DNA of 64,000 nt from Steromphala cineraria (lineage: Eukaryota > Mollusca > Gastropoda > Trochida > Trochidae), in contig OU744724.1 of the NCBI GenBank assembly GCA_916613615.1, positions 34,669,607 through 34,733,606 on the forward strand, written 5' to 3'. Of this stretch, positions 1 through 9,386 are shown in pieces; position 1 is the stretch's first letter; each line of letters opens with the position of its first letter. Below the pieces are notes generated by a model. The model had not been told where the DNA came from and searched no databases. It saw nothing but the letters and a program-made list of their open reading frames with translations. The position numbers and the translations under genes were made by a program.

Positions 1-682
1 TAAAAGTTATAAAATTGCATTTTACAATACAATTATATAATTTAAACCCATGTTTACATTTACCATATAACCATTTTGTAATACAAAGGAATTAAAAAAA
101 TATGAATACTATGATCAAATTTGTTTTGATTGAATGAGTAGTTTTAAACAACTATGATTATAAATGGAGTTATTTTTGTTCATGAAATAATTGATTTTGA
201 AAATTCTTGGATAGATTGTCAAGAGTACTTTTTTATATGATTTTCAAAAATGTATGATATCAAAGTGCGTTTTAATAAGAAAACAACTCCTCTTCACATT
301 ACAAATTATATATGGATGTTGGTTAATATCATGTATTGTAATTAAAAACCATTTTCAATTTTGTAGTGTAATTGCTTTAGCGTGTAGATTGTTTATCATA
401 TATCTTAATCTTTGTCGTCATTCCTCAAAACCTTTACAAACCAACGTTAAATTTGTGAAGAAAACTTGAGTAGTGGATATTGAAACGTCTTTGATATCCT
501 TTGTCTGTATAACGCATGCTTTTCGCCAAGAAATAGGTCAATTGCTCAGTAGGTTGTTATATTGAGTTAGGTGTAAATAGAGAAGTGTCTCCCATAAGGT
601 TCAAATTGTATCTTTAGTTCCGAAATATCATTGCAAGACGTATTTGTAAATGCAACACATGACAATATATTCATTTCAAGGT

Positions 683-688
683 TTTATT
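683..688 (-). terminator. Polyadenylation signal AATAAA of copy 1; equivalents in all copies
   Basis: AATAAA on the minus strand lies 146-151 bp downstream of the stop codon, giving a 3' UTR of about 160-180 nt. Equivalent hexamers are at 3751-3756, 6335-6340, 10825-10830, 13891-13896, 16823-16828, 19752-19757, 22684-22689, 25616-25621, 28548-28553, 29119-29124, 32042-32047, 34921-34926, 37619-37624, 40524-40529, 43425-43430, 46322-46327, 49227-49232, 52124-52129, 55021-55026, 57918-57923, 59211-59216 and 62146-62151. The position is conserved in broken copies too, because the whole unit is conserved. Confidence 0.7.
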
Positions 689-833
689 CAAACAAACAAC
701 AAATGTAACAAAACATTAATGTAGCATTTCATGTCATGCAAGACGTATACAATAGCACTTCATATTTGATAACAATCATAACAAGTGGTACACTGTTCAT
801 ATACAAGTAATTGCAAAGATGTACACAATCAAT

Positions 834-2527
834 TTACATGTATGCACTCAGGTCAATTGCACGAAGCAAGGTACTGTCTTTGAGACCATGGCGAGAACGG
901 AACTTTCTCTTGGCAATCTCGGATCTAGGCCTTGTGTTGCACTGCCTGCTGCGTTTGTTTCCAAACCACTTCTTGACTTGATCAACACTAATTGATCCTG
1001 AGAGTGCGAGGGCTTCGCACACGGTGGCAGATGGATATGGATGATGAAGGTTTGATAGGTACCAGCTTTCCATGAATTGAACTGCACGTTTGGTCAGAGG
1101 TGGTCTTCGCTTCACGCCTGGAACACTGATACGAGACTGCTTGATGGTTTCTTGTTCCTTTTCTTCCAATAGAGCCAAGCTTTTCTCAACCCGATCCATA
1201 ACCTGAAAAAATAAGAATACTTAAGATTAAACAAAGTTGAATTTGAAAACATAATTAACAGAACACTTTGGTAAATAATAAACTGCATTAAAGGACAGAG
1301 CCATAAGAAATAGTTGATTTGAAATTAACAGTTTTGGAAGGAATACATTGCAAAACATCAGATGTGTATATTTTGTTGAGTGAATGTTTACCTGGTGGAT
1401 TTGAACATCAAAGTGCCGACAAAGCCAATCTTTGTAGTGTGCTGTCATCTGAGTATCTGTCATCAGGTTCATCCTTTCCATCTCAATACTTGCAGCATGG
1501 AAGCGGAACAAGGTAGATAATTCTCGTACTTGGTCAGGGAAGCTTTTCTCCAAGTGTCGAAATCTGAAAAGGTAGATAATTGACATGTAAGTCTGCTTGC
1601 GTTTTATAAGTAGGCTTTAAATGCTCTTTCATATGTACATAATAATTGCCTTTAAGTGCATTATTGCACATATGCATATATTGTAAGGAACATTAATTTA
1701 AGGAAGTAACATCGTCACCGTCTTTCTGAACAAATACGTTTAAATCAAAACTAAAAGTTATGTTGATTTAAAAATAGTAAAAATCGTGTTCATTAACATG
1801 ATTAATGAACTTACCTATTTTGCAGACTGCTCTTTCTAATGTGGATAGGAAGTTGATTTTCTTGTAGCATAGAACCAAACAGGACAGTAGGTTGTGAAAC
1901 CTTCTTGCATTCAGTCTCCAAAATCCCTCTTAAATCTTCTAGGACGATTTTGTTGGAAGTGGAAGTCTCAAAGAATTCCAAGGAAAAGGAGCGAGATTCT
2001 GTGTCAGGACTTGGAGCGCTCGTCTCTATGGCGAGCGATAGTGATGACATAGGCAAAGATGCTGAATCATCCTCTGACATGTGTTCTTCATCCGGAAGAA
2101 CAGGCGAGTCTGGTTCAATAGATTTGAAGAGAGCACTGAGAGATTTCTGGAACTCATCATCTGAGTTGACTGTGATGTTCTGTGTGTCATCTGAAACAAA
2201 AACAGGTACAATTATATAACAGTCGCAACTCGACGAAAAAGGGTAACGTGTATCTTCCTTAAGTAGTTAAAATATTTTTAATCAATGTTTTATACATACC
2301 TATATCAGATGTGCCTCCAAAGTCAAATGACAAAAACAGGTACAATTATATAACAGTCGCAACTCGACGAAAAAGGGTAACGTGTATCTTCCTTAAGTAG
2401 TTAAAATATTTTTAATCAATGTTTTATACATACCTATATCAGATGTGCCTCCAAAGTCAAATGACTCCCAGGACATAAGGTCTGTAGTAAAGATGTCGGA
2501 GGAAAGAGGATATTCGGAATTTGCCAT
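834..2527 (-). CDS. TALE-class homeodomain protein, copy 1 (reference model, 4 exons, 336 aa)
   Basis: Exons in transcription order are 2434-2527, 1815-2190, 1392-1563 and 834-1202. Introns are 243, 251 and 189 bp, all GT-AG with matching phases, and the stop is TAA. The start chosen is the ATG at 2525-2527 (AACATGG context, protein begins MANSEYPL). The in-frame ATG further upstream lies beyond the TATA box (2582-2590). Residues 1-110 are acidic, Ser-rich and aromatic (DLMSWESFDF in exon 1, DDEFQKSLSALF near residue 42), which suggests a transactivation region. Exon 3 (158-214) looks helical and matches no family I recognise. The homeodomain spans about residues 243-305, with PYP at 269-271 in the TALE loop and WFGNKR at 293-298. 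These include the invariant Trp48, Phe49, Asn51 and Arg53, with Gly50. A basic tail (KRKFRSRHG) could act as a nuclear signal. It is presumably a nuclear DNA-binding regulator. A divergent PBC-like gene or a member of the spiralian TALE expansion are both possible. AATAAA lies at 683-688. Confidence 0.88.
1788..1810. other. Hairpin abutting the 5' splice site of intron 2
   Basis: The plus strand gttcattaa (1788-1796) and ttaatgaac (1802-1810) are perfect 9-bp inverted repeats with a 5-base loop, directly beside the donor GTAAG (1810-1814, minus strand). In the transcript the stem would start at the fifth base of the intron. Units 12-20 and 23 carry one uncompensated mismatch (gttaattaa), so pairing is weaker there. 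A role in splicing is possible but unproven. Confidence 0.35.
2196..2463. repeat. 134-bp direct duplication across intron 1 and the end of exon 1 (unit 1)
   Basis: Blocks 2196-2329 and 2330-2463 appear identical. They duplicate most of intron 1 plus about 30 bp of exon 1, including its GTATGT donor. The inner copy lacks an upstream acceptor because the TTTCAG is not in the block. It is therefore probably spliced out within a longer intron of 243 bp, against 109 bp in other units. The same duplication is in unit 3 (9055-9322) and unit 4 (12337-12604) and in no other unit. Confidence 0.9.
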
Positions 2528-2553
2528 GTTTAACACTGATGAAGATGCAGATT

Positions 2554-2590
2554 GACAATGAGTCGAAGTTGTCAGCAACCACTTTTTATA
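2554..2590 (-). promoter_or_regulatory. Core promoter of copy 1: TATA box and possible initiator; pattern repeated in 21 copies
   Basis: The minus strand reads TATAAAAAG at 2582-2590. A TCATTG initiator-like site has its A at about 2559, 31 nt downstream of the TATA start, which is the usual metazoan distance. That gives a 5' UTR of about 32 nt before the ATG at 2527. Equivalent TATA boxes lie at 9441-9449, 12723-12731, 15655-15663, 18584-18592, 21516-21524, 24448-24456, 27380-27388, 30873-30881, 33762-33770, 36451-36459, 39355-39363, 42257-42265, 45154-45162, 48058-48066, 50956-50964, 53853-53861, 56750-56758, 60978-60986 and 63890-63898. Copy 2 has lost it, and copies 10 and 21 lack the whole region. 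The transcription start is inferred. Confidence 0.75.
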
Positions 2591-3682
2591 CAGAGTCAAG
2601 TTAACTGTGTTCACATGGTCATCAATTTGCCATCAAAACAAGTTGAACAGCATGTCTAAACGATGAGTACGCACTCAGTGAGTCATTCTCACTGATCCTA
2701 ATTTAATTAGACTTCTTAAGAAAACACTACTGATGGACATACAGGAAACGATCAACGATGTTTTAACAAAAACAGAAAAAAAATCAAAAGCAAACATATT
2801 GGAACTGAAGTTATTTTAACCAGTATTTTGTAATTGGACAAACATTTTGGATACCATTTACTGTTTTGTAAACATTGAGGAAGTGAAACGTTTTCGTTGG
2901 TTTCACTCTTGTTTTAGGTGATGAATGTATTGTTATTGACAATGATGAAACATTAACATGCCACAAAGTTTTAGACAACAATTACTTGACAAAACTATTT
3001 CTGCGATATTACAATTTTCTGCATATTGTGTTTGATATTCTTTGTTAATTCTTAGATTTTCTGATAGATAAAAGTTATAAAATTGCATTTTACAATACAA
3101 TTATATAATTTAAACCCATGTTTACATTTACCATATAACCATTTTGTAATACAAAGGAATTAAAAAAATATGAATACTATGATCAAATTTGTTTTGATTG
3201 AATGAGTAGTTTTAAACAACTATGATTATAAATGGAGTTATTTTTGTTCATGAAATAATTGATTTTGAAAATTCTTGGATAGATTGTCAAGAGTACTTTT
3301 TTATATGATTTTCAAAAATGTATGATATCAAAGTGCGTTTTAATAAGAAAACAACTCCTCTTCACATTACAAATTATATATGGATGTTGGTTAATATCAT
3401 GTATTGTAATTAAAAACCATTTTCAATTTTGTAGTGTAATTGCTTTAGCGTGTAGATTGTTTATCATATATCTTAATCTTTGTCGTCATTCCTCAAAACC
3501 TTTACAAACCAACGTTAAATTTGTGAAGAAAACTTGAGTAGTGGATATTGAAACGTCTTTGATATCCTTTGTCTGTATGACGCATGCTTTTCGCCAAGAA
3601 ATAGGTCAATTGCTCAGTAGGTTGTTATATTGAGTTAGGTGTAAATAGAGAAGTGTCTCCCATAAGGTTCAAATTGAATCTT
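2591..3682. other. Intergenic spacer between gene copies (representative)
   Basis: About 1.1-1.2 kb separates the promoter of one copy from the poly(A) region of the next. Besides the promoter-proximal elements it holds a hairpin, agtgaaac (2882-2889) / gtttcact (2900-2907), and long AT-rich stretches. I see no second gene, no tRNA and no rRNA. A 71-codon plus-strand reading frame (3322-3537) recurs only because the unit recurs. The same spacer lies between all complete neighbours. Exceptions are a palindromic insertion in the copy 3/4 spacer, a nearly absent spacer between copies 10 and 11, and a shortened one between copies 21 and 22. Bases 1-682 are the 3' side of such a spacer, and 63899-64000 are its promoter side. 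Confidence 0.7.
2620..2695. promoter_or_regulatory. Promoter-proximal element: TTGATG direct repeat and palindrome with an AP-1-like TGAGTCA
   Basis: Two TTGATG motifs on the minus strand (2620-2625 and 2631-2636) are 11 bp apart, about one helical turn, and lie 30-46 bp above the TATA box. Further up, tcagtgag (2675-2682) and ctcactga (2688-2695) form a perfect 8-bp inverted repeat with a 5-bp spacer. It contains TGAGTCA (2679-2685), the bZIP/AP-1 consensus, 89 bp from the TATA box. A neighbouring TGAGT/ACTCA pair adds a second small palindrome. The arrangement recurs in every unit that keeps a promoter. In the LINE-broken copy 3 both the second TTGATG and the TGAGTCA are mutated. Factor binding is not shown by sequence alone. 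Confidence 0.4.
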
Positions 3683-3901
3683 TAGTTCCGAAATATCATT
3701 GCAAGACGTATTTGTAAATGCAACACATGACAATATATTCATTTCAAGGTTTTATTCAAACAAACAACAAATGTAACAAAACATTAATGTAGCATTTCAT
3801 GTCATGCAAGACGTATACAATAGCACTTCATATTTGATAACAATCATAACAAGTGGTACACTGTTCATATACAAGTAATTGCAAAGATGTACACAATCAA
3901 T

Positions 3902-5457
3902 TTACATGTATGCACTCAGGTCAATTGCACGAAGCAAGGTACTGTCTTTGAGACCATGGCGAGAACGGAACTTTCTCTTGGCAATCTCGGATCTAGGCCT
4001 TGTGTTGCACTGCCTGCTGCGTTTGTTTCCAAACCACTTCTTGACTTGATCAACACTAATTGATCCTGAGAGTGCGAGGGCTTCGCACACGGTGGCAGAT
4101 GGATATGGATGATGAAGGTTTGATAGGTACCAGCTTTCCATGAATTGAACTGCACGTTTGGTCAGAGGTTGTCTTCGCTTCACGCCTGGAACACTGATAC
4201 GAGACTGCTTGATGGTTTCTTGTTCCTTTTCTTCCAATAGAGCCAAGCTTTTCTCAACCCGATCCATAACCTGAAAAAATAAGAATACTTAAGATTAAAC
4301 AAAGTTGAATTTGAAACATAATTAACAGAACACTTTGGTAAAGAATAAACTGCATTAAAGGACAGAGCCATAAGAAATAGTTGATTTGAAATTAACAGTT
4401 TTGGAAGGAATACATTGCAAAACATCAGATGTGTATATTTTGTTGAGTGAATGTTTACCTGGTGGATTTGAACATCAAAGTGCCGACAAAGCCAATCTTT
4501 GTAGTGTGCTGTCATCTGAGTATCTGTCATCAGGTTCATCCTTTCCATCTCAATACTTGCAGCATGGAAGCGGAACAAGGTAGATAATTCTCGTACTTGG
4601 TCAGGGAAGTTTCTCCAAGTGTCGAAATCTGAAAAGGTAGATAATTGACATGTAAGTCTGCTTGCGTTTTATAAGTAGGCTTTAAATGCTCTTTCATATG
4701 TACATAATAATTGCCTTTAAGTGCATTATGTACATATGCATATATTGTAAGGAACATTAATTTAAGGAAGTAACATCGTCACCGTCTTTCTGAACAAATA
4801 CGTTTAAATCAAAACTAAAAGTTATGTTGATTTAAAAATAGTAAAAATCGTGTTCATTAACATGATTAATGAACTTACCTATTTTGCAGACTGCTCTTTC
4901 TAATGTGGATAGGAAGTTGATTTTCTTGTAGCATAGAACCAAACAGGACAGTAGGTTGTGAAACCTTCTTGCATTCAGTCTCCAAAATCCCTCTTAAATC
5001 TTCTAGGACGATTTTGTTGGAAGTGGAAGTCTCAAAGAATTCCAAGGAAAAGGAGCGAGATTCTGTGTCAGGACTTGGAGCGCTCGTCTCTATGGCGAGC
5101 GATAGTGATGACATAGGCAAAGATGCTGAATCATCCTCTGACATGTGTTCTTCATCCGGAAGAACAGGCGAGTCTGGTTCAATAGATTTGAAGAGAGCAC
5201 TGAGAGATTTCTGGAACTCATCATCTGAGTTGACTGTGATGTTCTGTGTGCCATCTGAAACAAAAACAGGTACAATTATATAACAGTCGCAACTCGACGA
5301 AAAAGGGTAACGTGTATCTTCCTTAAGTAGTTAAAATATATTTAATCAATGTTTTATACATACCTATATCAGATGTGCCTCCAAAGTCAAATGACTCCCA
5401 GGACATAAGGTCTGTAGTAAAGATGTCGGAGGAAAGAGGATATTCGGAATTTGCCAT
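3902..5457 (-). pseudogene. TALE homeobox gene copy 2: promoterless and frameshifted
   Basis: Exons map to 5364-5457, 4879-5254, 4459-4628 and 3902-4270. Exon 3 has lost 2 bp within the stretch encoding Glu-Lys-Ser (sequence aagtttctcc instead of aagcttttctcc near 4608-4615). Translation then stops a few codons later, before the homeodomain. Upstream of exon 1 the sequence jumps at about 5501 from the 5' UTR region to distal spacer. This removes the TATA box and the proximal elements and shortens the unit to 2584 bp. Exon 4 is still open, with a Pro-to-Gln change before the homeodomain. The copy is dead on two independent counts. Confidence 0.88.
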
Positions 5458-6462
5458 GTTTAACACTGATGAAGATGCAGATTGACAATGAGTCGAAGTT
5501 GGTGATGAATGTATTGTTATTGACAATGATGAAACATTGACATGCCACAAAGTTTTAGACAACAATTACTTGACAAAACTATTTCTGCGATATTACAATT
5601 TTCTGCATATTGTGTTTGATATTCTTTGTTAATTCTTAGATTTTCTGATAGATAAAAGTTATAAAATTGCATTTTACAATACAATTATATAATTTAAACC
5701 CATGTTTACATTTACCATATAACCATTTTGTAATACAAAGGAATTAAAAAAATATGAATACTATGATCAAATTTGTTTTGATTGAATGAGTAGTTTTAAA
5801 CAACTATGATTATAAATGGAGTTATTTTTGTTCATGAAATAATTGATTTTGAAAATTCTTGGATAGATTGTCAAGAGTACTTTTTTATATGATTTTCAAA
5901 AATGTATGATATCAAAGTGCGTTTTAATAAGAAAACAACTCCTCTTCACATTACAAATTATATATGGATGTTGGTTAATATCATGTATTGTAATTAAAAA
6001 CCATTTTCAATTTTGTAGTGTAATTGCTTTAGCGTGTAGATTGTTTATCATATATCTTAATCTTTGTCGTCATTCCTCAAAACCTTTACAAACCAACGTT
6101 AAATTTGTGAAGAAAACTTGAGTAGTGGATATTGAAACGTCTTTGATATCCTTTGTCTGTATGACGCATGCTTTTCGCCAAGAAATAGGTCAATTGCTCA
6201 GTAGGTTGTTATATTGAGTTAGGTGTAAATAGAGAAGTGTCTCCCATAAGGTTCAAATTGTATCTTTAGTTCCGAAATATCATTGCAAGACGTATTTGTA
6301 AATGCAACACATGACAATATATTCATTTCAAGGTTTTATTCAAACAAACAACAAATGTAACAAAACATTAATGTAGCATTTCATGTCATGCAAGACGTAT
6401 ACAATAGCACTTCATATTTGATAACAATCATAACAAGTGGTACACTGTTCATATACAAGTAA

Positions 6463-8238
6463 TTGCAAAGATGTACACAATCAATTTACATGTATGCACT
6501 CAGGTCAATTGCAAAGGTAAAGAAGGTAGATAATTCTCGTACTTGGTCAGGGAAGCTTTTCTCCAAGTGTCAAAATCTGAAAAAGGGTAGTATCAATGAC
6601 TGTTCCAATTATAGACCGGTTGCACTGACGAGTTGTTTAGCAAAGGTTTTTGAAAAATGTATTTTTAAACATGTCTTTAACTACTTTAGGGAAAACGATA
6701 TACTTTCCAATCTTCAATCCGGATTTACGCCAGGAGATTCAACTGTTAACCAATTAACGTATCTGTACGATTTCATTGCTGGTGCAGTAGATAAAGGTAA
6801 AGAAATTAGAGCAGTATTCTGCGATGTTAGTAAAGCTTTTGATAAAGTTTGGCACAAAGGTATTATATACAAACTAAAATCATATGGTATAAACGGTAAC
6901 CTCATAAAGTGGTTTGAAAGTTATCTTGAGGATAGAATACAACGGGTTGTTATTAATGGTTTTAGATCCGATAATAGAACTCTCTTTGCTGGTGTACCAC
7001 AGGGTTCAGTTTTAGGCCCCCTTTTATTTATTGTATATATTAATGATATAGTTGAAGGGATAAGCAGCAATATACGCCTTTTTGCGGATGATACCTCTTT
7101 ATATGTGATCATTGGTGATCCTGATGAAACGGCCCTTAATATGAATGAGGATTTACAGCGAATAGCCGAATGGGCGGATAAATGGCAGGTATCTTTTAAT
7201 CCAAGTAAGACAGAATCAGTACACTTTACTCGGAAATATCAACCAACTGCAATGCCAAATTTAACAATGAATGATGAAGTTATAACATCTGTTGACAGTC
7301 ATAAACACTTAGGTCTCATATTACAACACGATTGTACCTGGAACGAACACATTAATGACATTGCAAAAAAAGTTGCACCCATGGTAAATTGTCTAAGAAG
7401 CCTCAAATATCGTCTTAACCGAAAAACATTAGAAACAATGTACAAACAGTTCATTTTGCCAGTCTTCGATTACTGCAGTCACATATGGGATAATTGCACC
7501 AAACAGCAAGCGGATATACTTGAAAAGCTTAATCTTGACGCTCTAAGAACCGTGTGTGGTGCTGTTCGAGGCACCAGCCATCATAAGATTTATAAAGAAA
7601 CTAATTGTCAACCGCTGTGTCAAAGAAGATATTTTCAAAAAATGACGATGTTTTATAAAATGATCAATAACATAACGCCGAGTTATCTTAGTAATCTTGT
7701 ACCCCCTAGTTTATCGGATGTCTCTGATTATAATTTACGCAATAACACGAATCTTCAAACTATCAACTCTAAAACTGCGAATTATGCACGGTCTTTTCTT
7801 CCAAATACTGTTACATTATGGAATTCTTTGCCTTCTGAACAGAGAGAAATACAGTCCCTTTCAAGATTCAAAAATGCACTTCTAAATAATAAAAATACCT
7901 ACTGCCATTTTGATCTAAACAGTGGAAGCAGAGTTTGCCAAATCATTCATTGTCGTCTTCGACTTGAATGCAGTGATCTAAATGCACACAAATACCAACG
8001 CTTTATATCTGAAACCACATCCTGCCCCTGTGGCCATGATTATGAAGACTCTATTCATTACTTTTTCGTATGTCCTATTTTCAACGATATACGACAAACT
8101 ATGTATTTCTACACTAATGGATTTGACCTAAAATCAGTTCTTTTCGGAAATCAAAACTCTTCAGACAGTGTAAACAAAGAACTTATAAATTCCGTGCACA
8201 TGTTTATAAATTTAAGTGGCAGATTTGATCCAAAATAG
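6463..8238 (+). pseudogene. LINE ORF2 fragment: reverse transcriptase and C-terminal zinc-knuckle region, fused to array sequence
   Basis: The open frame is 591 codons, but residues 1-40 are antisense array sequence from copy 3. True LINE protein starts near residue 41 and soon reaches SNYRPVALTS, an early RT motif. Motif A is FCDVSKAFDKVW (catalytic Asp about 120). Motif B is GVPQGSVLGPLLF (from about 177). Motif C is FADD (207-210), carrying the paired catalytic aspartates. The C terminus has a C-X1-C-X8-H-X4-C pattern (Cys521, Cys523, His532, Cys537), as in many non-LTR ORF2 proteins. It stops at TAG 8236-8238. With no internal stop it is a young insertion. The endonuclease domain is missing, so it is not autonomous. 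Confidence 0.85.
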
Positions 8239-9386
8239 TTTCAAATGACATTTTGACAACTAGAAATGATTGGTGTATTATTATTTCAGACATGTAATAT
8301 GATTTATTGTACATTCATCATGACATTTTATGTATTTTGTATCCCGGAGCGGCATTGACATAAGCGTCAGCTTGTTTGCCAATCCGGATCCATTTATGGA
8401 AATAAATATGTTTAAATCAAATCTGAAAAGGTAGATAATTGACATGTAAGTCTGCTTGCGTTTTATAAGTAGGCTTTAAATGCTCTTTCATATGTACATA
8501 ATAATTGCCTTTAAGTGCATTATTGCACATATGCATATATTGTAAGGAACATTAATTTAAGGAAGTAACATCGTCACCGTCTTTCTGAACAAATACGTTT
8601 AAATCAAAACTAAAAGTTATGTTGATTTAAAAATAGTAAAAATCGTGTTCATTAACATGATTAATGAACTTACCTATTTTGCAGACTGCTCTTTCTAATG
8701 TGGATAGGAAGTTGATTTTCTTGTAGCATAGAACCAAACAGGACAGTAGGTTGTGAAACCTTCTTGCATTCAGTCTCCAAAATCCCTCTTAAATCTTCTA
8801 GGACGATTTTGTTGGAAGTGGAAGTCTCAAAGAATTCCAAGGAAAAGGAGCGAGATTCTGTGTCAGGACTTGGAGCGCTCGTCTCTATGGCGAGCGATAG
8901 TGATGACATAGGCAAAGATGCTGAATCATCCTCTGACATGTGTTCTTCATCCGGAAGAACAGGCGAGTCTGGTTCAATAGATTTGAAGAGAGCACTGAGA
9001 GATTTCTGGAACTCATCATCTGAGTTGACTGTGATGTTCTGTGTGTCATCTGAAACAAAAACAGGTACAATTATATAACAGTCGCAACTCGACGAAAAAG
9101 GGTAACGTGTATCTTCCTTAAGTAGTTAAAATATTTTTAATCAATGTTTTATACATACCTATATCAGATGTGCCTCCAAAGTCAAATGACAAAAACAGGT
9201 ACAATTATATAACAGTCGCAACTCGACGAAAAAGGGTAACGTGTATCTTCCTTAAGTAGTTAAAATATTTTTAATCAATGTTTTATACATACCTATATCA
9301 GATGTGCCTCCAAAGTCAAATGACTCCCAGGACATAAGGTCTGTAGTAAAGATGTCGGAGGAAAGAGGATATTCGGAATTTGCCAT
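6486..9386 (-). pseudogene. TALE homeobox gene copy 3: exon 3/4 deletion plus LINE insertion
   Basis: Exon 1 (9293-9386), exon 2 (8674-9049) and the TATA box (9441-9449) remain. Only about 28 bp of the 3' end of exon 4 (6486-6513) survive. They are joined through about 9 bp of filler (aaggtaaag) to the 5' part of exon 3 (6523-6575). The rest of exon 4, including the homeodomain, intron 3 and most of exon 3 are gone. A LINE fragment then sits in the opposite orientation at the exon 3 acceptor. The promoter has also drifted: TGAGTCA has become TGAGCCA and one TTGATG is lost. Confidence 0.9.
6584..8418 (+). mobile_element. 5'-truncated non-LTR retrotransposon (LINE) with target-site duplication
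   Basis: About 1.84 kb of non-array sequence is flanked by direct repeats of aaatctgaaaa (6573-6583 and 8419-8429), taken from the intron 2/exon 3 acceptor of copy 3. It holds the reverse transcriptase and C-terminal part of ORF2, about 180 bp of 3' UTR, and an A-rich end (aaataaatatgtttaaatc). The endonuclease and ORF1 are absent, as expected from 5' truncation during target-primed reverse transcription. It lies antisense to the homeobox gene. The Jockey/CR1-like type is judged from the RT motifs; I cannot fix the clade without a search. Confidence 0.88.

Noticed and set aside
254..469. 71-codon plus-strand reading frame repeated in most units (254, 3322, 5906 and on)
   Set aside because: It recurs because the whole unit is conserved. 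It lies in AT-rich spacer, shows no domain or promoter, and is broken by a stop in unit 10 and by a deletion in unit 13 without other signs of selection.
848..1087. 79-codon frame overlapping exon 4 in every copy
   Set aside because: It is an alternative frame of the homeodomain exon. The homeodomain frame has the family signature.
1905..2219. 104-codon plus-strand frame antisense to exon 2, repeated in most units
   Set aside because: It is the shadow of a real exon with good splice sites and a continuous protein on the minus strand.
2528..2614. Upstream ATG extending exon 1 by 29 codons
   Set aside because: It lies above the TATA box and the likely transcription start, and it is not kept in copy 2.
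6463..8238. 591-codon frame as a complete host gene
   Set aside because: It is a truncated LINE ORF2. Its first 40 residues are antisense array sequence and the endonuclease is missing.
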